From Blastobasis lacticolella (taxonomy: Eukaryota > Arthropoda > Insecta > Lepidoptera > Blastobasidae): a stretch of 64,000 nt of DNA. The translations under genes were made by a program, and so were the position numbers. The stretch is from assembly GCA_905147135.1 (NCBI GenBank), contig LR990042.1:11089545-11153544 (forward strand). The letters run 5' to 3'. Of this stretch, positions 1 to 10,800 are shown piece by piece (within the stretch, counting starts at the first letter, position 1; every line of letters starts with the position of its first letter). Under the pieces are notes generated by a model, which was not told the DNA's origin, did not search any database, and worked only from the letters and a program-made list of their open reading frames with translations.

Positions 1-410
1 GTCAACTTTTGTCGGTTTTGTTTCAATGACTACTGCGATCGTCAATAAAAATAAAATTAATAGATTTTTATACTTAATGCCTTATCCGATATTTCATTTT
101 CGAATATGTGTAAACACAAACTAGTTCCTATCAAGTGTTCACAGTAGCAAGGAACAGGTAAGTACCGAGAACATATTTGAGCTTTGTCTATTATATAGAA
201 AAATATCATTTAAATAATTTTGATAGTTACTTAGTATTAATGAAATTATTTGCCATTCTTTAGAATTATCTCACGATTATCGCAGATTCGTTTATCTACC
301 TATTCAATAGAAAAAAGGGTGTTGATGACAGAAAGATCATAACATACATAGATTATTGTTCCATTATTGACCCCATTAGATCAGCAGTTATTTACTTATA
401 GTCACTGTAC
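1..410. other. Intergenic, nothing recognised
   Basis: AT-rich sequence with no coding exon that I can support. A splice-donor-like GTAAGT follows position 158 on the plus strand and could end a noncoding exon of a gene starting further left, but nothing else supports it. Confidence 0.4.
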
Positions 411-541
411 AGCTCAAGGATCGCAGGTACCAGCTGGATGCGGAACGCACAGGACTGGCCTTTGTGGGGATCTCTGGGGAAGGCCTATACCCAGCAGTGG
501 GTGGGTGTCTTTTGGCTGATATGATGATGATGATGACTGTA
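411..541 (+). mobile_element. RTE-clade LINE 3' remnant
   Basis: The plus strand reads WMRNAQDWPLWGSLGKAYTQQW in one frame, except for minor changes the usual last residues of RTE-type ORF2 in moths (W-M-R-A-Q-D-x-W-x-x-L-G-E-A-Y-x-Q-Q-W). It is followed by a (TGA)n run at 520-537, the typical RTE tail. Only the last ~130 bases survive. An open frame on the opposite strand across this place is a by-product. Confidence 0.75.
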
Positions 542-1486
542 CAGCTTCATATTCCTTCTGACGCAGTCGGGTATTAAAAAAATCAATAATTAAAGTTCCT
601 GCTATGTATGTCCATGAGAGTGGAAATTTTATTTGTGTTATTGCTACAGGGCTGTTATCTTTTAACTGATGTCCAAAATAATAAAAAAACTTTGTAAATA
701 CTGTAATTAGTACTTTTGACAAAAAAAACAAGTGATTGGTCTACAATAAAACAATATTTTCATCACATATTTTAATACTTTGTTCTAAAATTTTACATTC
801 ACGCACATACACACAGTAAATGTCAGAAATTAAGACTGTCTCGATGATTGTAAAAAAACAAAATGGCACTGGCCACACTACAACTAGGTAATTTATTAGC
901 AGATCCTTACTGATTTTAAATTTAAATTGGCTTATATTATAGGTCTGTATGTTATATGAAGCAGAAAAAATAATAAAATTGAAATGAAAAATATTTATTA
1001 TAGAAAATAATACTTATTAATTCTACATAATTGATTGATACAATTTTCCATATTGATAGTTATTGTACGTAACATAAAGAGATTACAAATATGAAATGCC
1101 TAGGTATAAGAATAATTCTACAAAAAAGGAATCTTACAAATTAATATATACCTTAGTTGTACGTTTTCTAGGGAGAGCTAAGTCAACCCAACTTTCATGT
1201 TGTTTTTTTTTTAAATTATATTGCATGATAACTTTAATCAGATAGATGCTACCATACTCAAAGTTATTAGTACGCACATGATTAAGTCTGGGCTGACAGT
1301 CATCTCGCTTGAGAATATTAATTTTGTACTGTCAAGATAACCCCGAAAATGCTGCAAAAATGCTTCTAGTCATATTAATTAGTAAATATGTATAAAAATG
1401 TGTTTACTATAGGAAACATAATGAGTTATCGTGACAATCAAATTACACTAAGTGAGTGTTATTTGTCCACAAGTAAACACCACAAT
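542..1486. other. Intergenic / HMGA 3'UTR
   Basis: No coding sequence seen. The right half is probably the 3' untranslated region of the HMGA-like gene, which is transcribed leftward. Confidence 0.45.
994..999 (-). terminator. Candidate poly(A) signal of the HMGA-like gene
   Basis: AATAAA on the minus strand about 490 bases past the stop codon. It fits an ordinary 3'UTR length, but other AT-rich matches are nearby, so the choice is tentative. Confidence 0.35.
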
Positions 1487-2144
1487 TTACTGGTCAGACC
1501 CTTCTTCATCGTCGTCGTCATCTTGCTCCTCTTCAGTAGAGGCTGCATCCTTTTTGGGAGGTGCAGCTTCCTTGCGCGGTCGGCCACGACCCCTGCCCTC
1601 TCCAGATCCACTCTGTAAACATTTATAACAATAAGTTAATAATAAATTACGAAGCTTATTTTGTAAAGTAATACATAAAAGTTAATAAGTACATTAATAT
1701 TTAAGACAAAATCATTGTGGGCATTGCTAATATGCATAAATAAAATTTTACATAGTTATATTCAATAAATACACATTAATAACAGTGATAACTTAATTTC
1801 TTAAGATTCAAATAATAATTTTATACACACCTTTGCCTTAGGAGCAGCCTTTTTCTTTGATCCCTTAGGTCTGCCCCTCCCTCTTTTCGCTAATGGTGCT
1901 TGTTCATCATCAGAAGACTTTGTGGATTCTTTAGGCTTTGCTGCAGCTGGTCTACCTCGTTTTTTAGTATCACTTTTGGCTTCCTTTAATAATAATTAAT
2001 TAACAATGAGATGAAATTGTATTTCATAGATAAAAAGAGATTAAAAAGTAGGCAATGCTAATTGTTACTTACAGATTGTGTACCATTCGGTTTTGGTCTA
2101 CCCCTTCCTTTCTTCTCAACAACAGTGGAACCATCATCAGACAT
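1487..2144 (-). CDS. HMGA-like AT-hook chromatin protein
   Basis: Three coding exons on the minus strand: 2073-2144, 1831-1983 and 1487-1612, all joined in phase 0 by GT..AG introns, give 116 residues. The protein is small, rich in Lys/Arg/Pro, and has AT-hook cores (G-R-P flanked by basic residues): KKGRGRPKP in exon 1, KKRGRPAA and KRGRGRPKGSK in exon 2, and GRGRGRPRK in exon 3. It ends in an acidic tail (EEEQDDDDDEEGSDQ). This matches the HMGA (HMG-I/Y) plan, in which AT-hooks bind the minor groove of AT-rich DNA and the acidic tail modulates partners; HMGI-type proteins are known from moths. Each exon ends between hooks, so hooks and exons are modular. A 5' noncoding exon is likely near 2782. 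Other AT-hook proteins are possible, but length and tail favour HMGA. Confidence 0.85.
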
Positions 2145-2781
2145 TGTAGTTGTACAAAAATTGAACAACTAGTAATTGAAATCTAAAAAAAAACAAGAAA
2201 CAAGAAATTGTACTTTAATATCTAAACTCTTTCTATACAAAACTACGGCATAACGTATATATACAGCTAAATACCTAAGTAAAGCTTTCGATAGCAACTA
2301 TACCTATATATATACCTCCCTACATTTACGTATAGCTGCTTTTATAAACTAATATTGATTTTATTTTAGTTCAGTCGTGTAATACAGCAATCTAGCCATT
2401 GGCGAGAATACATTTTCATTTTCAATGATAGACTTGATAACCGTACTCTAGGCTAAAAGTCGTTATCCTGAAAAATTGATTGTTTTACGAAAGGGAAGAA
2501 ATCCAATTAGATTATTAATTAATGTGTAATTGGTTGTTAAAAAATTAAAAAATAACGAACTTTTAGTAAGAATTAGATTAAATACTCATATAAAAGCGAG
2601 ATCCAGTCGGTAATTACGATACGCATCAAGCCGCTTCCAATGGAGTCCGCCAAGACTATGTAAATAAGCGATTTTACTAATGCTGCCGAGAATTTACTTA
2701 TTTTACGAGTCTAAGACAAAATTTAACTATCTAAAATTCACGTAATACCTATATTTTTTTAAATATTACTAAAATACTCAC

Positions 2782-2900
2782 AGAGTTGTTTACAGCTAAC
2801 GCTATCGCGGTGTCCAAAAAAGAATATTATGGCGGGCGGGCAACGATGCGAGTCAAGCAAGCGGCATACCGCTACTTGGGAAGCGTCAGTGTAGAGGGCG
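2782..2900 (-). promoter_or_regulatory. Likely 5' noncoding exon and promoter of the HMGA-like gene
   Basis: On the minus strand a good donor (CTCT|GTGAGT) ends at 2782. A polypyrimidine-AG acceptor lies near 2183, just upstream of the HMGA start codon. The stretch above the donor is locally GC-richer than its surroundings, as in a first exon or core promoter. The exact transcription start is not visible, so the upper limit is a guess. Confidence 0.45.
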
Positions 2901-4139
2901 CTGCTTTGTTGAGTGGACTTTGATTTTTCACAGAATTTTTAAAATTATATCTATTTTCAAGGCGATGAAAAAACTTAATTTCTTAAAATATATTTCAATA
3001 CTGCTTCATTTATGTTTTTATGAAATAAAACTGATAGTTATTGAATGATTAAAAAGCTCATAAATAAATTCATATATTCCCGCTTCCTACGACAAGTCGT
3101 TGACTGCAAGGGTGCGTTCATAACTTCAGATTCAGAATTCATAGCACACTTCTTGGGTCATTGTTTTCGGAACTTAAATATCCGTTCGCCTGATATTCTA
3201 GCTACAAAAAATTGCATGCCTGAAAAGTCTTTGTCTGCAGTTAAATTTAATATGATCGTCTAAGTCCGCTATTATTTAGGACGAAGCAGCATACTAACAC
3301 TATTTTGTTCAGCAATAATGATTCAAATAATAATTGCTGAACAAAATAGTGTTGGAAAGCTCAGCAAGCTTAGTAGTACTTTGGGAGGTTAGATGAGGTA
3401 CCTATCTCTTGTGACCCCGCCACAGTGTCTCCACGTTGTCGTATCTCATGCCGTAGAAGTCTAGAGCGAGAATCAAGACCCAAATGTGATAATCTAAATA
3501 GGGGGTAGCTTAGTCCCGCCAGTCAAGACGTTAATACCTGCAGGAACCTGGGGTCCTACTTGGCCTTGGGGACAGGCGGAGATATTTTTATGATGAGATG
3601 ATACGTAGATCGTTGACCTTTTGAGGCCTTTGCTGACACTGGCGTTAACCTACAGAGAAAGAGACGAGACGATGATCGGAATCTAAATTGGACTCGGCAG
3701 AATACATTTGAACAACCTACATAAGATACAAAATAAATTGAATACCATCAAGGCCCTTGAAGGTAACGTCTGTTTCCATACATACGAAGCGTTGAACTCG
3801 ACCGTACTAGTTCCGAGGAGACCACGCTCTTCGCGGTGAGAAATACTAAGCTTGTAGGCTGAGCTTGACGACCTGAGTGAGTGAGATACGGTATACAGTA
3901 CTATCATATGTATATCATGTGGGTTAATATGATGACTGCGAGGGTTAGCGCCGTATACGCCAGTTTTATTCTCTTCTAGTACTCTCTTTCGTCTACGCGA
4001 TGCCCAGGCATTTCAAACCAACTTTTTAAATCGCGGTTTATATCCTAATAGACCGGATAAAAAGTTAAATATTCCAAAAGCCAATCAAATTGCTTTTTGG
4101 TAACCTATACTTTCTTACTATGTAATTCGACACCGCTGT
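2901..4139. other. Intergenic between divergent genes
   Basis: No supported coding exon. It contains the perfect hairpin at 3296-3353. The short open frames at 3045-3263 (plus) and 3683-3907 (minus) resemble no protein that I know. Confidence 0.5.
3296..3353. repeat. Perfect 21-bp inverted repeat (hairpin)
   Basis: The arms 3296-3316 and 3333-3353 are exact reverse complements (AACACTATTTTGTTCAGCAAT) around a 16-base AT-rich loop. It could be a relic of a small inverted-repeat transposon or a small-RNA precursor. Nothing else distinguishes these. Confidence 0.85.
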
Positions 4140-4292
4140 ATCTTAAAATGCCGGTTTCCACGTGGATATTGTGCAAGGAGGTTACCGCTATAGGCCTGTA
4201 ATTTGATGAGTCTGAATAATCCCCCTTTTTAGGTATCGGATGTACATGGGCTAGCTTCCACGAAGACGGCACCGTTCCAGAGCGGGAGATAA
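4140..4292 (-). mobile_element. LINE reverse transcriptase fragment
   Basis: The minus strand reads SRSGTVPSSWKLAHVHPIPK, then KGDYSDSSNYRPIAVTS, which is the conserved entry to the reverse transcriptase domain of Jockey/R1/CR1-type LINEs (W-K-x-A-x-V-x-P-I-x-K-K-G-D ... S-N-Y-R-P-I). Only about 50 codons are recognisable and the flanks are degenerate. Confidence 0.75.
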
Positions 4293-4947
4293 CTCTGGAG
4301 CATCTTTTGCATTTATTTATTTTTATTATACGTTGCGCTATTGTTTTCTTCGGACAAAGTGATACGAAAGACCTTAACGCATTAACTCAAACTAAATTCG
4401 CTCTTTTTTCATGCTAAAACCACTATAGTAACCATAATCAAGACTAGGCGCTATGGTTTAAAAACCCTTACATGCTCAGAAGAGAATGGCGGCTAAAGAG
4501 CAAATAGAAAAAAAATTACTGTCTTGTTTTGTGTTTTTGGTCGGAGATGAGTGACAAAATCCTTGATTTCAGTTACAATATCATCATAGAAAATAAAATT
4601 ATGTAGATACCTAATCAAAGATTATCATAAACATTTGAATTTTTCCCCAGAGCAGAGAAGGAAACTTTTATATCCTCTTCGCTGTCAAACAAATTTCCAT
4701 AGAGTAGAAAAGGAAACTTTTCTATCCTCTTTGCTGTCAGACAAAAAACGTAAATAAATCATGTTCCTTGGTTAGTTTATTTACATCTTCAGCTTAGCTT
4801 ATGAAAGCTTACAAGTGTTCAATCAATGTGTATCACACATAAGAATAATTTGTATAATAATGTCTGAACCAACTATCATAGCTTGTGAATAAGACAGTTA
4901 TCCAGCAATTTACTTATGTAATATGTGTCAGTTTACAGTAAGCTAGC
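4293..4947. other. Upstream region of the b5-reductase-like gene
   Basis: Apart from the two-copy tandem repeat at 4649-4749, I see no coding sequence or clear promoter motif. The transcription start of the downstream gene should lie here. Confidence 0.4.
4649..4749. repeat. Two-copy 52-bp tandem repeat
   Basis: 4649-4700 and 4701-4749 repeat the pattern AGAG-AGA-AAGGAAACTTTT..ATCCTCTT-GCTGTCA-ACAAA with a few substitutions. It sits 200-300 bases upstream of the b5-reductase-like start codon. Each unit carries a small dyad (GGAAACTTT / ATCCTC). Confidence 0.8.
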
Positions 4948-5853
4948 ATGAAACAACCTGTAGAACCAAATAAAGACGATTGTTGCAATAGTGGTTGTAA
5001 TCCATGTATTTTTGATGTTTATGAGAAAAAACTAAGATTGTATCAAAAACACATTGACAATGTGACCGAGAATGAACATACCTTTACGGAGGAGAATGGT
5101 ATATCACAGTTGGAATACACTTTATTCACTATTACTAATAATATTCCTATATGTAATTCACACAGACTCATTCAATTTAAAAAAACATCGAATGATGCTA
5201 TAAACTATAATGTACAATGGAAACCAGGAGACCATTTCTTGATTAAGTATGCTACTGAGAGTATAGTATGTTCTCGAGCTTACACACCTTTAAAAATAGA
5301 TGTGAATGAAAAAGCTAATGAAAAAAATTGGGATTTTTCAATACTAGTTAAAGTCTATGAAAATGGACTAGTATCAAAATATTTAAGTGGTTTGATATTG
5401 GGGGTTTCCACATTATGGAGAGGCCCATATGGGTCATATGAATATATTACAAATAAATATAAAAGAATAATAATGATTGCTCAAGGAACAGGAATTGTTG
5501 CATTTATAGATCTTATTGAGAAAATCCTACACGACGATGAAGACATGACACGAGTTACTTTGTATTATTGCTGCAAAAAACAAGAGATTCTATTTAGAAA
5601 TGAGCTATTTTTGTTTAAAGATTATTGGAATTTTCTGTACAAAATATTTTTGTCTGATGGACTCTTACATGATTTAAAATATCAAGAACCAATAATTGAT
5701 ATGAAACTTGATTTGAATGAATTTTTATGTTTAGAGCCATTTACATCAAATGACCAAATTTTAATTTGTGGTTCAAAAAAGTTCATGGATGTATTTGAAA
5801 AACTAGGAATAAAAAATGATACTCCATCAGTTTGTGAAATAGTAAAATTTTAG
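4948..5853 (+). CDS. NADH-cytochrome b5 reductase-like protein (CYB5RL type)
   Basis: A single open frame of 301 codons with no intron. An N-terminal cysteine cluster, CC-x-S-G-C-x-P-C (residues 12-20), followed by IFD, matches the short oxidoreductase-like domain found ahead of the reductase in CYB5RL proteins. Next comes a ferredoxin-reductase-type FAD domain with the flavin-binding RAYTP at 110-114, then the GPYGSY phosphate-binding turn at 159-164. The NAD-binding domain starts with QGTGIVAF (179-186) and ends with an I-L-I-C-G-S strand near the C-terminus. Members of this family pass electrons from NADH through FAD; the physiological acceptor of the CYB5RL branch is not well known. No signal peptide or membrane segment is obvious. 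The first ATG fits the family start. The lack of introns could mean a retrocopy, but the frame is intact. Confidence 0.85.
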   Translation: MKQPVEPNKDDCCNSGCNPCIFDVYEKKLRLYQKHIDNVTENEHTFTEENGISQLEYTLFTITNNIPICNSHRLIQFKKTSNDAINYNVQWKPGDHFLIKYATESIVCSRAYTPLKIDVNEKANEKNWDFSILVKVYENGLVSKYLSGLILGVSTLWRGPYGSYEYITNKYKRIIMIAQGTGIVAFIDLIEKILHDDEDMTRVTLYYCCKKQEILFRNELFLFKDYWNFLYKIFLSDGLLHDLKYQEPIIDMKLDLNEFLCLEPFTSNDQILICGSKKFMDVFEKLGIKNDTPSVCEIVKF

Positions 5854-6268
5854 GCCTCCTAGGCCCAAAATTAAACATACTAGTTATTGGCGTTGTTGCA
5901 AGAATTGGACTACAACTTCATATGCTACTGCCGAAGCCCACAACCAGCCTTTGTTGGTTTTGCTGTAATCACCACACGTGGCAGGCAGGTTGGAGATTGC
6001 AGTATTAAAAACACACAGAAAAAGCTGCTGTACATCCTCTGGTCTATGGAGGTCCTAACCTAGTCTGCCTCTGTCAAAGTTAATAGTCGCCTTCTACAAC
6101 ACCTGTAAATCGGGTATGTGCTACATACTCCTCTGCTAGACACCACAAAGCTTATTCTGACTACTAAAGTAGATTTCTAAACTGCCATCAGTATAGAGAT
6201 CTTATATGAACTGAGCAATTAAAAATATTACTACTGTCATCTCTGACAGTATAACCACAGAATTCCAA

Positions 6269-6274
6269 AATAAA
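6269..6274 (+). terminator. Candidate poly(A) signal of the b5-reductase-like gene
   Basis: AATAAA about 415 bases past the stop codon and the first good match in that direction. Confidence 0.4.
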
Positions 6275-6395
6275 TAATTAGAAGTTAGTGGAATAAATGG
6301 GTCGATACTTTGAATTTTAAGTGTTTAATTTTTTTATGTACCTACTAGAACCTTTTTATTAGAAACTCATGGACATAGGCAGCCCTCCCTATTAA

Positions 6396-6740
6396 GGAAG
6401 CTGAAATGGCATTGGGCTGGTCACATATCGCAGAACTGATAATTAACCCATGGGGTTAACGCGTTTTGGAGTGATAACCACACATTGGCCAAGGTGGCGC
6501 AGGACCCCCTTCAGGTTGAGTAACAACAATGTAAGTAAGTGCCAAGTTTAGAGCCATTGACGTGGAGAAGGCTTGCCGCAGCCTTCATTGGCAACGGTCA
6601 TGCTAACATGGTCGTACGACTGACGTCGCCCGACCAATTAGGTGACCTCAAAACCATCCGTTGCCCGACCATTATTAATTAGGGCAGCAACCCATAGCAG
6701 TGGAGTGATATGGGCTGTTGATAGATGGATGATGCATTAA
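6396..6740 (+). mobile_element. Degenerate LINE 3' remnant
   Basis: The plus strand near 6398-6440 reads LKWHWAGHIS, the well-known L-K-W-x-W-A-G-H-I motif near the end of ORF2 in several insect LINEs. The rest is broken by stops. The segment ends near 6725-6735 in a GATGGATGATG tail. Confidence 0.6.
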
Positions 6741-7889
6741 GATCGATAACTGCTGGAAGTTAGTAGGTACCTACAGACCTACAAGGGGTCTTTTGGCACG
6801 TGGCAGAAATCAGAACTAACGCTGCCATCTTGTAAAGCGTCACTTTTGACAGACTTGTTTGACAACCACGCCCTCATCCAAAAGCTAAAAGATTCTCGTA
6901 GGTATGTAACCGACGCATTTAAAGTCTATTCGTTCGACTGTAGTGTTTTGATTTCGACAACAATGACGGCAAATGCGCGGTCACGTTTATTACAATTTTT
7001 GGAGCGCAACAAATACTTCAAATCCTATGACATTTATGTAGTGCTACCAACCAAATGAATAAATCGGCGCGTTTTTTTTACCTAGTGTTGCAAGCTACGA
7101 TAAATTATACTTGCAGCCCGACCGCCTAACTCAATTGAACGCCGCCATCTTATCCTATTTCCTAGGGTGGTACCGGTTAACTCCAATTTAACGTCACCAC
7201 TGTCACCAGCTTGATCCAATGGCGGATGATACACACACGATATTTATTGTGATACGTGGATTACGATCGTGGATCACGATAAATATCGTGTGTATAGTAT
7301 CCCCCTATACCTATAGAATATACAACTAAGAAATGAAGGCTCATACAAAACATAACATAAAAGATCTATTTGAGGCTCAAAATACGTCACTTTTTTATGG
7401 GATAACGAGTAATTTGACTGCCGTCGAATTTATTTTATTTTTAATTTACCAAGAAAAATCACGATACGATATTTCACTCCAAACAAACTCAAAAGCAATG
7501 AAAATCTTCACACTGGACTAAACGAAATATCATCCCAACTTTACAAAAATATTTAGCACAAAAAAATTGAAGCGTGAGTAGAAGTAAACAAACACGTAAG
7601 TCATTCCGGAAAATTTGGTATGGCAACATCAACATCCGCTCAATATGGATTTTTCGCGCCGGCGCGAAACGTGTTTCAATAGGTTCCTGTTACGTTTCTG
7701 AATCTGACAGTCGATCTATAAATTTTAGTAATGATTTCGACTTTATTTTATAACGTAATAAAAGCTATATTTTAGTTACTTCATCTTCTATAAATAATGT
7801 TGTGCATTTCACATTCGTTTGTAAAATAGAATGAGCAGCTGAAGTGTAATATAGTGGCAAATTCTCAGTAAGATAACAGTTTAATAGCA
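6741..7889. other. Intergenic upstream of the TMEM35-like gene
   Basis: No coding exon supported. It contains the inverted repeat at 7235-7290. The last 100 bases probably hold the 5'UTR of the next gene. Small open frames at 6846-7058 and 7333-7521 show no recognisable motif. Confidence 0.4.
7235..7290. repeat. Short inverted repeat
   Basis: ACACGATATTTATTGTGAT at 7235-7253 pairs with ATCACGATAAATATCGTGT at 7272-7290 with one mismatch. The 18-base spacer contains a partial dyad (ACGATCGT). It could be a MITE relic or cruciform. Confidence 0.75.
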
Positions 7890-10800
7890 ATGGGTTCTTC
7901 AATTGTTCTTAGAAGTTTAAGTGTCCTCCTTGGCGTGTTTTTTATATTTGTGGGTATTACAAAATTGACTCCATATGTATCAAAGGAATTACATAAGGAT
8001 TTGGTGAGCTTTACAATTATTTACCAAAAGCAATAATAAGGTCGTAAGGTGCATAGAGATTTTGTAGCGGGCCGACGTGTTTGGCTATTTTAATACTTGG
8101 CCTGCCGCCTAATGCGGTAGAGTGGTCTGATGCGAACCAAACGCACCGCGACGCTATCGTCACCGTAAAGTTACCTCTCTCTCCACTCTCATTGCCATAT
8201 TTAAATTAATAATTAGTTTTTAACAATTAAAGGCTTTATTCGAATTTCGTATACATATTAGTTTAAGTACCATCGCATGACCGCCGCATAAGCAGAAAAG
8301 TAAAATAGCTGTGTAAGTTTAAATGCATGCTTGTGTTCGAATATTTTCCTATATTTTTTCTCTGCAATCTATAGTAAGTAGAATCCTGCTCTAATCAAAT
8401 ACAACACTATCAAACCATATTTGAATAAAAATACCTTGGCATCCCTCGCAAATAAGCCGAGTATGTTTGATAAATCTTCCGTAGATAGGTATACCTAACG
8501 TGTATGATATTTTGATGCAAGTGATCATCTAAATGGGTTAGTGACGGGAAATCCGAAACTTAAAAATTAGCTTATTGTGTTCGGAACCACGAGCTTTTAT
8601 TTAACTTTACTTGTATGTTCCGGAATCTCGAAAGACCACTTCCCGGCGTTGAATTGAGCTGAAATTTGGTATACATACGTACCCATGTAACTTGGATGAC
8701 AATGCATTAATATGGTTTCATGGAGCTGGTCTGATAATGGAGTCCGAAGGCGTATTTAACTTCACTTGTGTGTCCTGGAATATTCTGACCCACTTTCCGG
8801 CGTTCAATTGAGCTAAAATTTAGTAGCTACTAAACTTTAAGTCCTTTGTACATAAAGTTGTACATTGCATTGCAATGCATTAATATGTTACCAAGGAGCT
8901 GATCTGATGATGGAGTCGGAAGGTAGTCATAGGAAATAATGAACACAATAAGATAACACCATTGTTTTTGGTCTCTTTGGAATGGTCTTAATGTGTAGGT
9001 GCTATATATGCCCTTGATATTCAAGGTTCGAGGATGATGACGAAAGGTAGCCATAGAAACTATACCGCGCCGTATATTTTTCATTTCACCTAGTCAAATA
9101 TTGTAAACAAAATCTAAAGTTGTTTTGTTACAGTAGTTGTTAGTGTACGGAACAATATAATGCAGTACTGTGTTACTGTAATAATACTGTATTATATTGG
9201 TCTAATAACATCATTTGTGCGTTAATGTCGCGGTTGAGAGGACAATCGGGACATTGACGTGCGCACGAGGGCCCCACCCGGGATCTGCCTTGACCATGAT
9301 TTATGATTTGGTAGATCAGCTATTGGCTATTGCAGTAGTTACAGTGGAGCGACTGTTATCTATGGCTGCCCTATCCTGATACATAGGCCGATAAACACAT
9401 TACCCTGCTTTGCGTCTCGCAGTCGAGTTAAAAGAATCAGTTGAATCGGTGCAGTAGCCGTTCTGTTTTGCGCGAACATATTTGATACTTTGGGTTTTAT
9501 ACTATATTACATATTGGGTTTTATATTATATTCCTAAGTTACTCTCTTATATCTAATGTAGCTTTCTGTAGTCCTAGGTGTACCTACACCCAAAAATACT
9601 GCAAATCGATGTACAAGCTAATCGTTTGACACACGTGCACTATAGGGTGTTTTTATAGAGGCGGAGAACTTTAATTCGAGTATACTCATGTCTAACCTCA
9701 TGAAAGCAATTTTGTAAACACATTTAATATTTATTTTAAATTTTTCGTTCTTCGAACGTGTGACGGTTGATGAATCAGTGCTCAAAGGCCGTTATAAACG
9801 GAAACTTGTGAAACAGAAACTTTGACTTGGAAATTTTATTCTGAATAGTTAGGAGAAAAAAAAATTCTAAAAGTTTCGACCCCTAGGAAATGAGCCCCAA
9901 AGTGAGGGCACGAAGATGATCCAGCAGTGTATTGAAAACGGTGCGAAATAAGATGTGTCACTAAATTAAAGCCCATACAATTCTCTAAAACTTTTACTTT
10001 GTACACTTTTTAATTCTCTGCCGTTGACGAGCTACACGCTTCCAGAAAATAGTGCTCTAACTAGTCTACATTGATTAAAAAATAAAACGTAAATAATTCC
10101 AAAATTCCTTTCATCATGAGGATATTATGAATCATTTGAGATATATTTGACAAAACATTATTTGGCTGTATAATATTTGGAGAATTCTAGAGGAGCCCAT
10201 ATCTACTTGATTTGTTTTGAAAATGATTTTGTTTTTATTTAAAACAATGAATGGCTTAAATGTACTCGGAAAGCCCTTTCATTTGATACCACTCGCTAGG
10301 TTTCAGAGAAAAAAATATTTTGTTCCCATCGGTAAAATAAATGATGAATGAATGAAAGATGTTTATTTATTAACAAGGACACCACATTACAACAATCGTC
10401 GAATGATGACGTCATCACTCATCTCCTAAGGCTAATATTTAAAAAAACTGCAGGTCAAAATGATTGTTTGGACATCTATACGTGCGCACCTATACGCGTG
10501 CCAAACGGCAAGCTTGTACATCGATTTACAGTTGTTCGTCCGTAGGTGAAATAATTTTTAAAACCGGGTAATTCGTTTTTGAGTCTATCCATTTCAAGCT
10601 TTATTGCCCACGACTTCGTCCTAGTAAAATTCGGTTACTACGTTCCTGGCTCGTTCTCGTGGCAACCACATTCAATTTCGGAAAAAATCTATAGCCTATT
10701 ACTCGCTGGCAAAGTAGATTTCTATAGGTAAAATAATTTGTAAAATCGGTTTAGTAGTTTTTGAGTTTATCTAACACAAACAAACAATTAAATATTTTCT

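Noticed and set aside
414..731. 105-codon open frame on the minus strand
   Set aside because: It runs antisense through the RTE 3' remnant and its (TGA)n tail; the Ser run and Pro-rich end come from that repeat.
3045..3263. 72-codon open frame, plus strand
   Set aside because: No motif, no splice context, and composition like surrounding AT-rich DNA.
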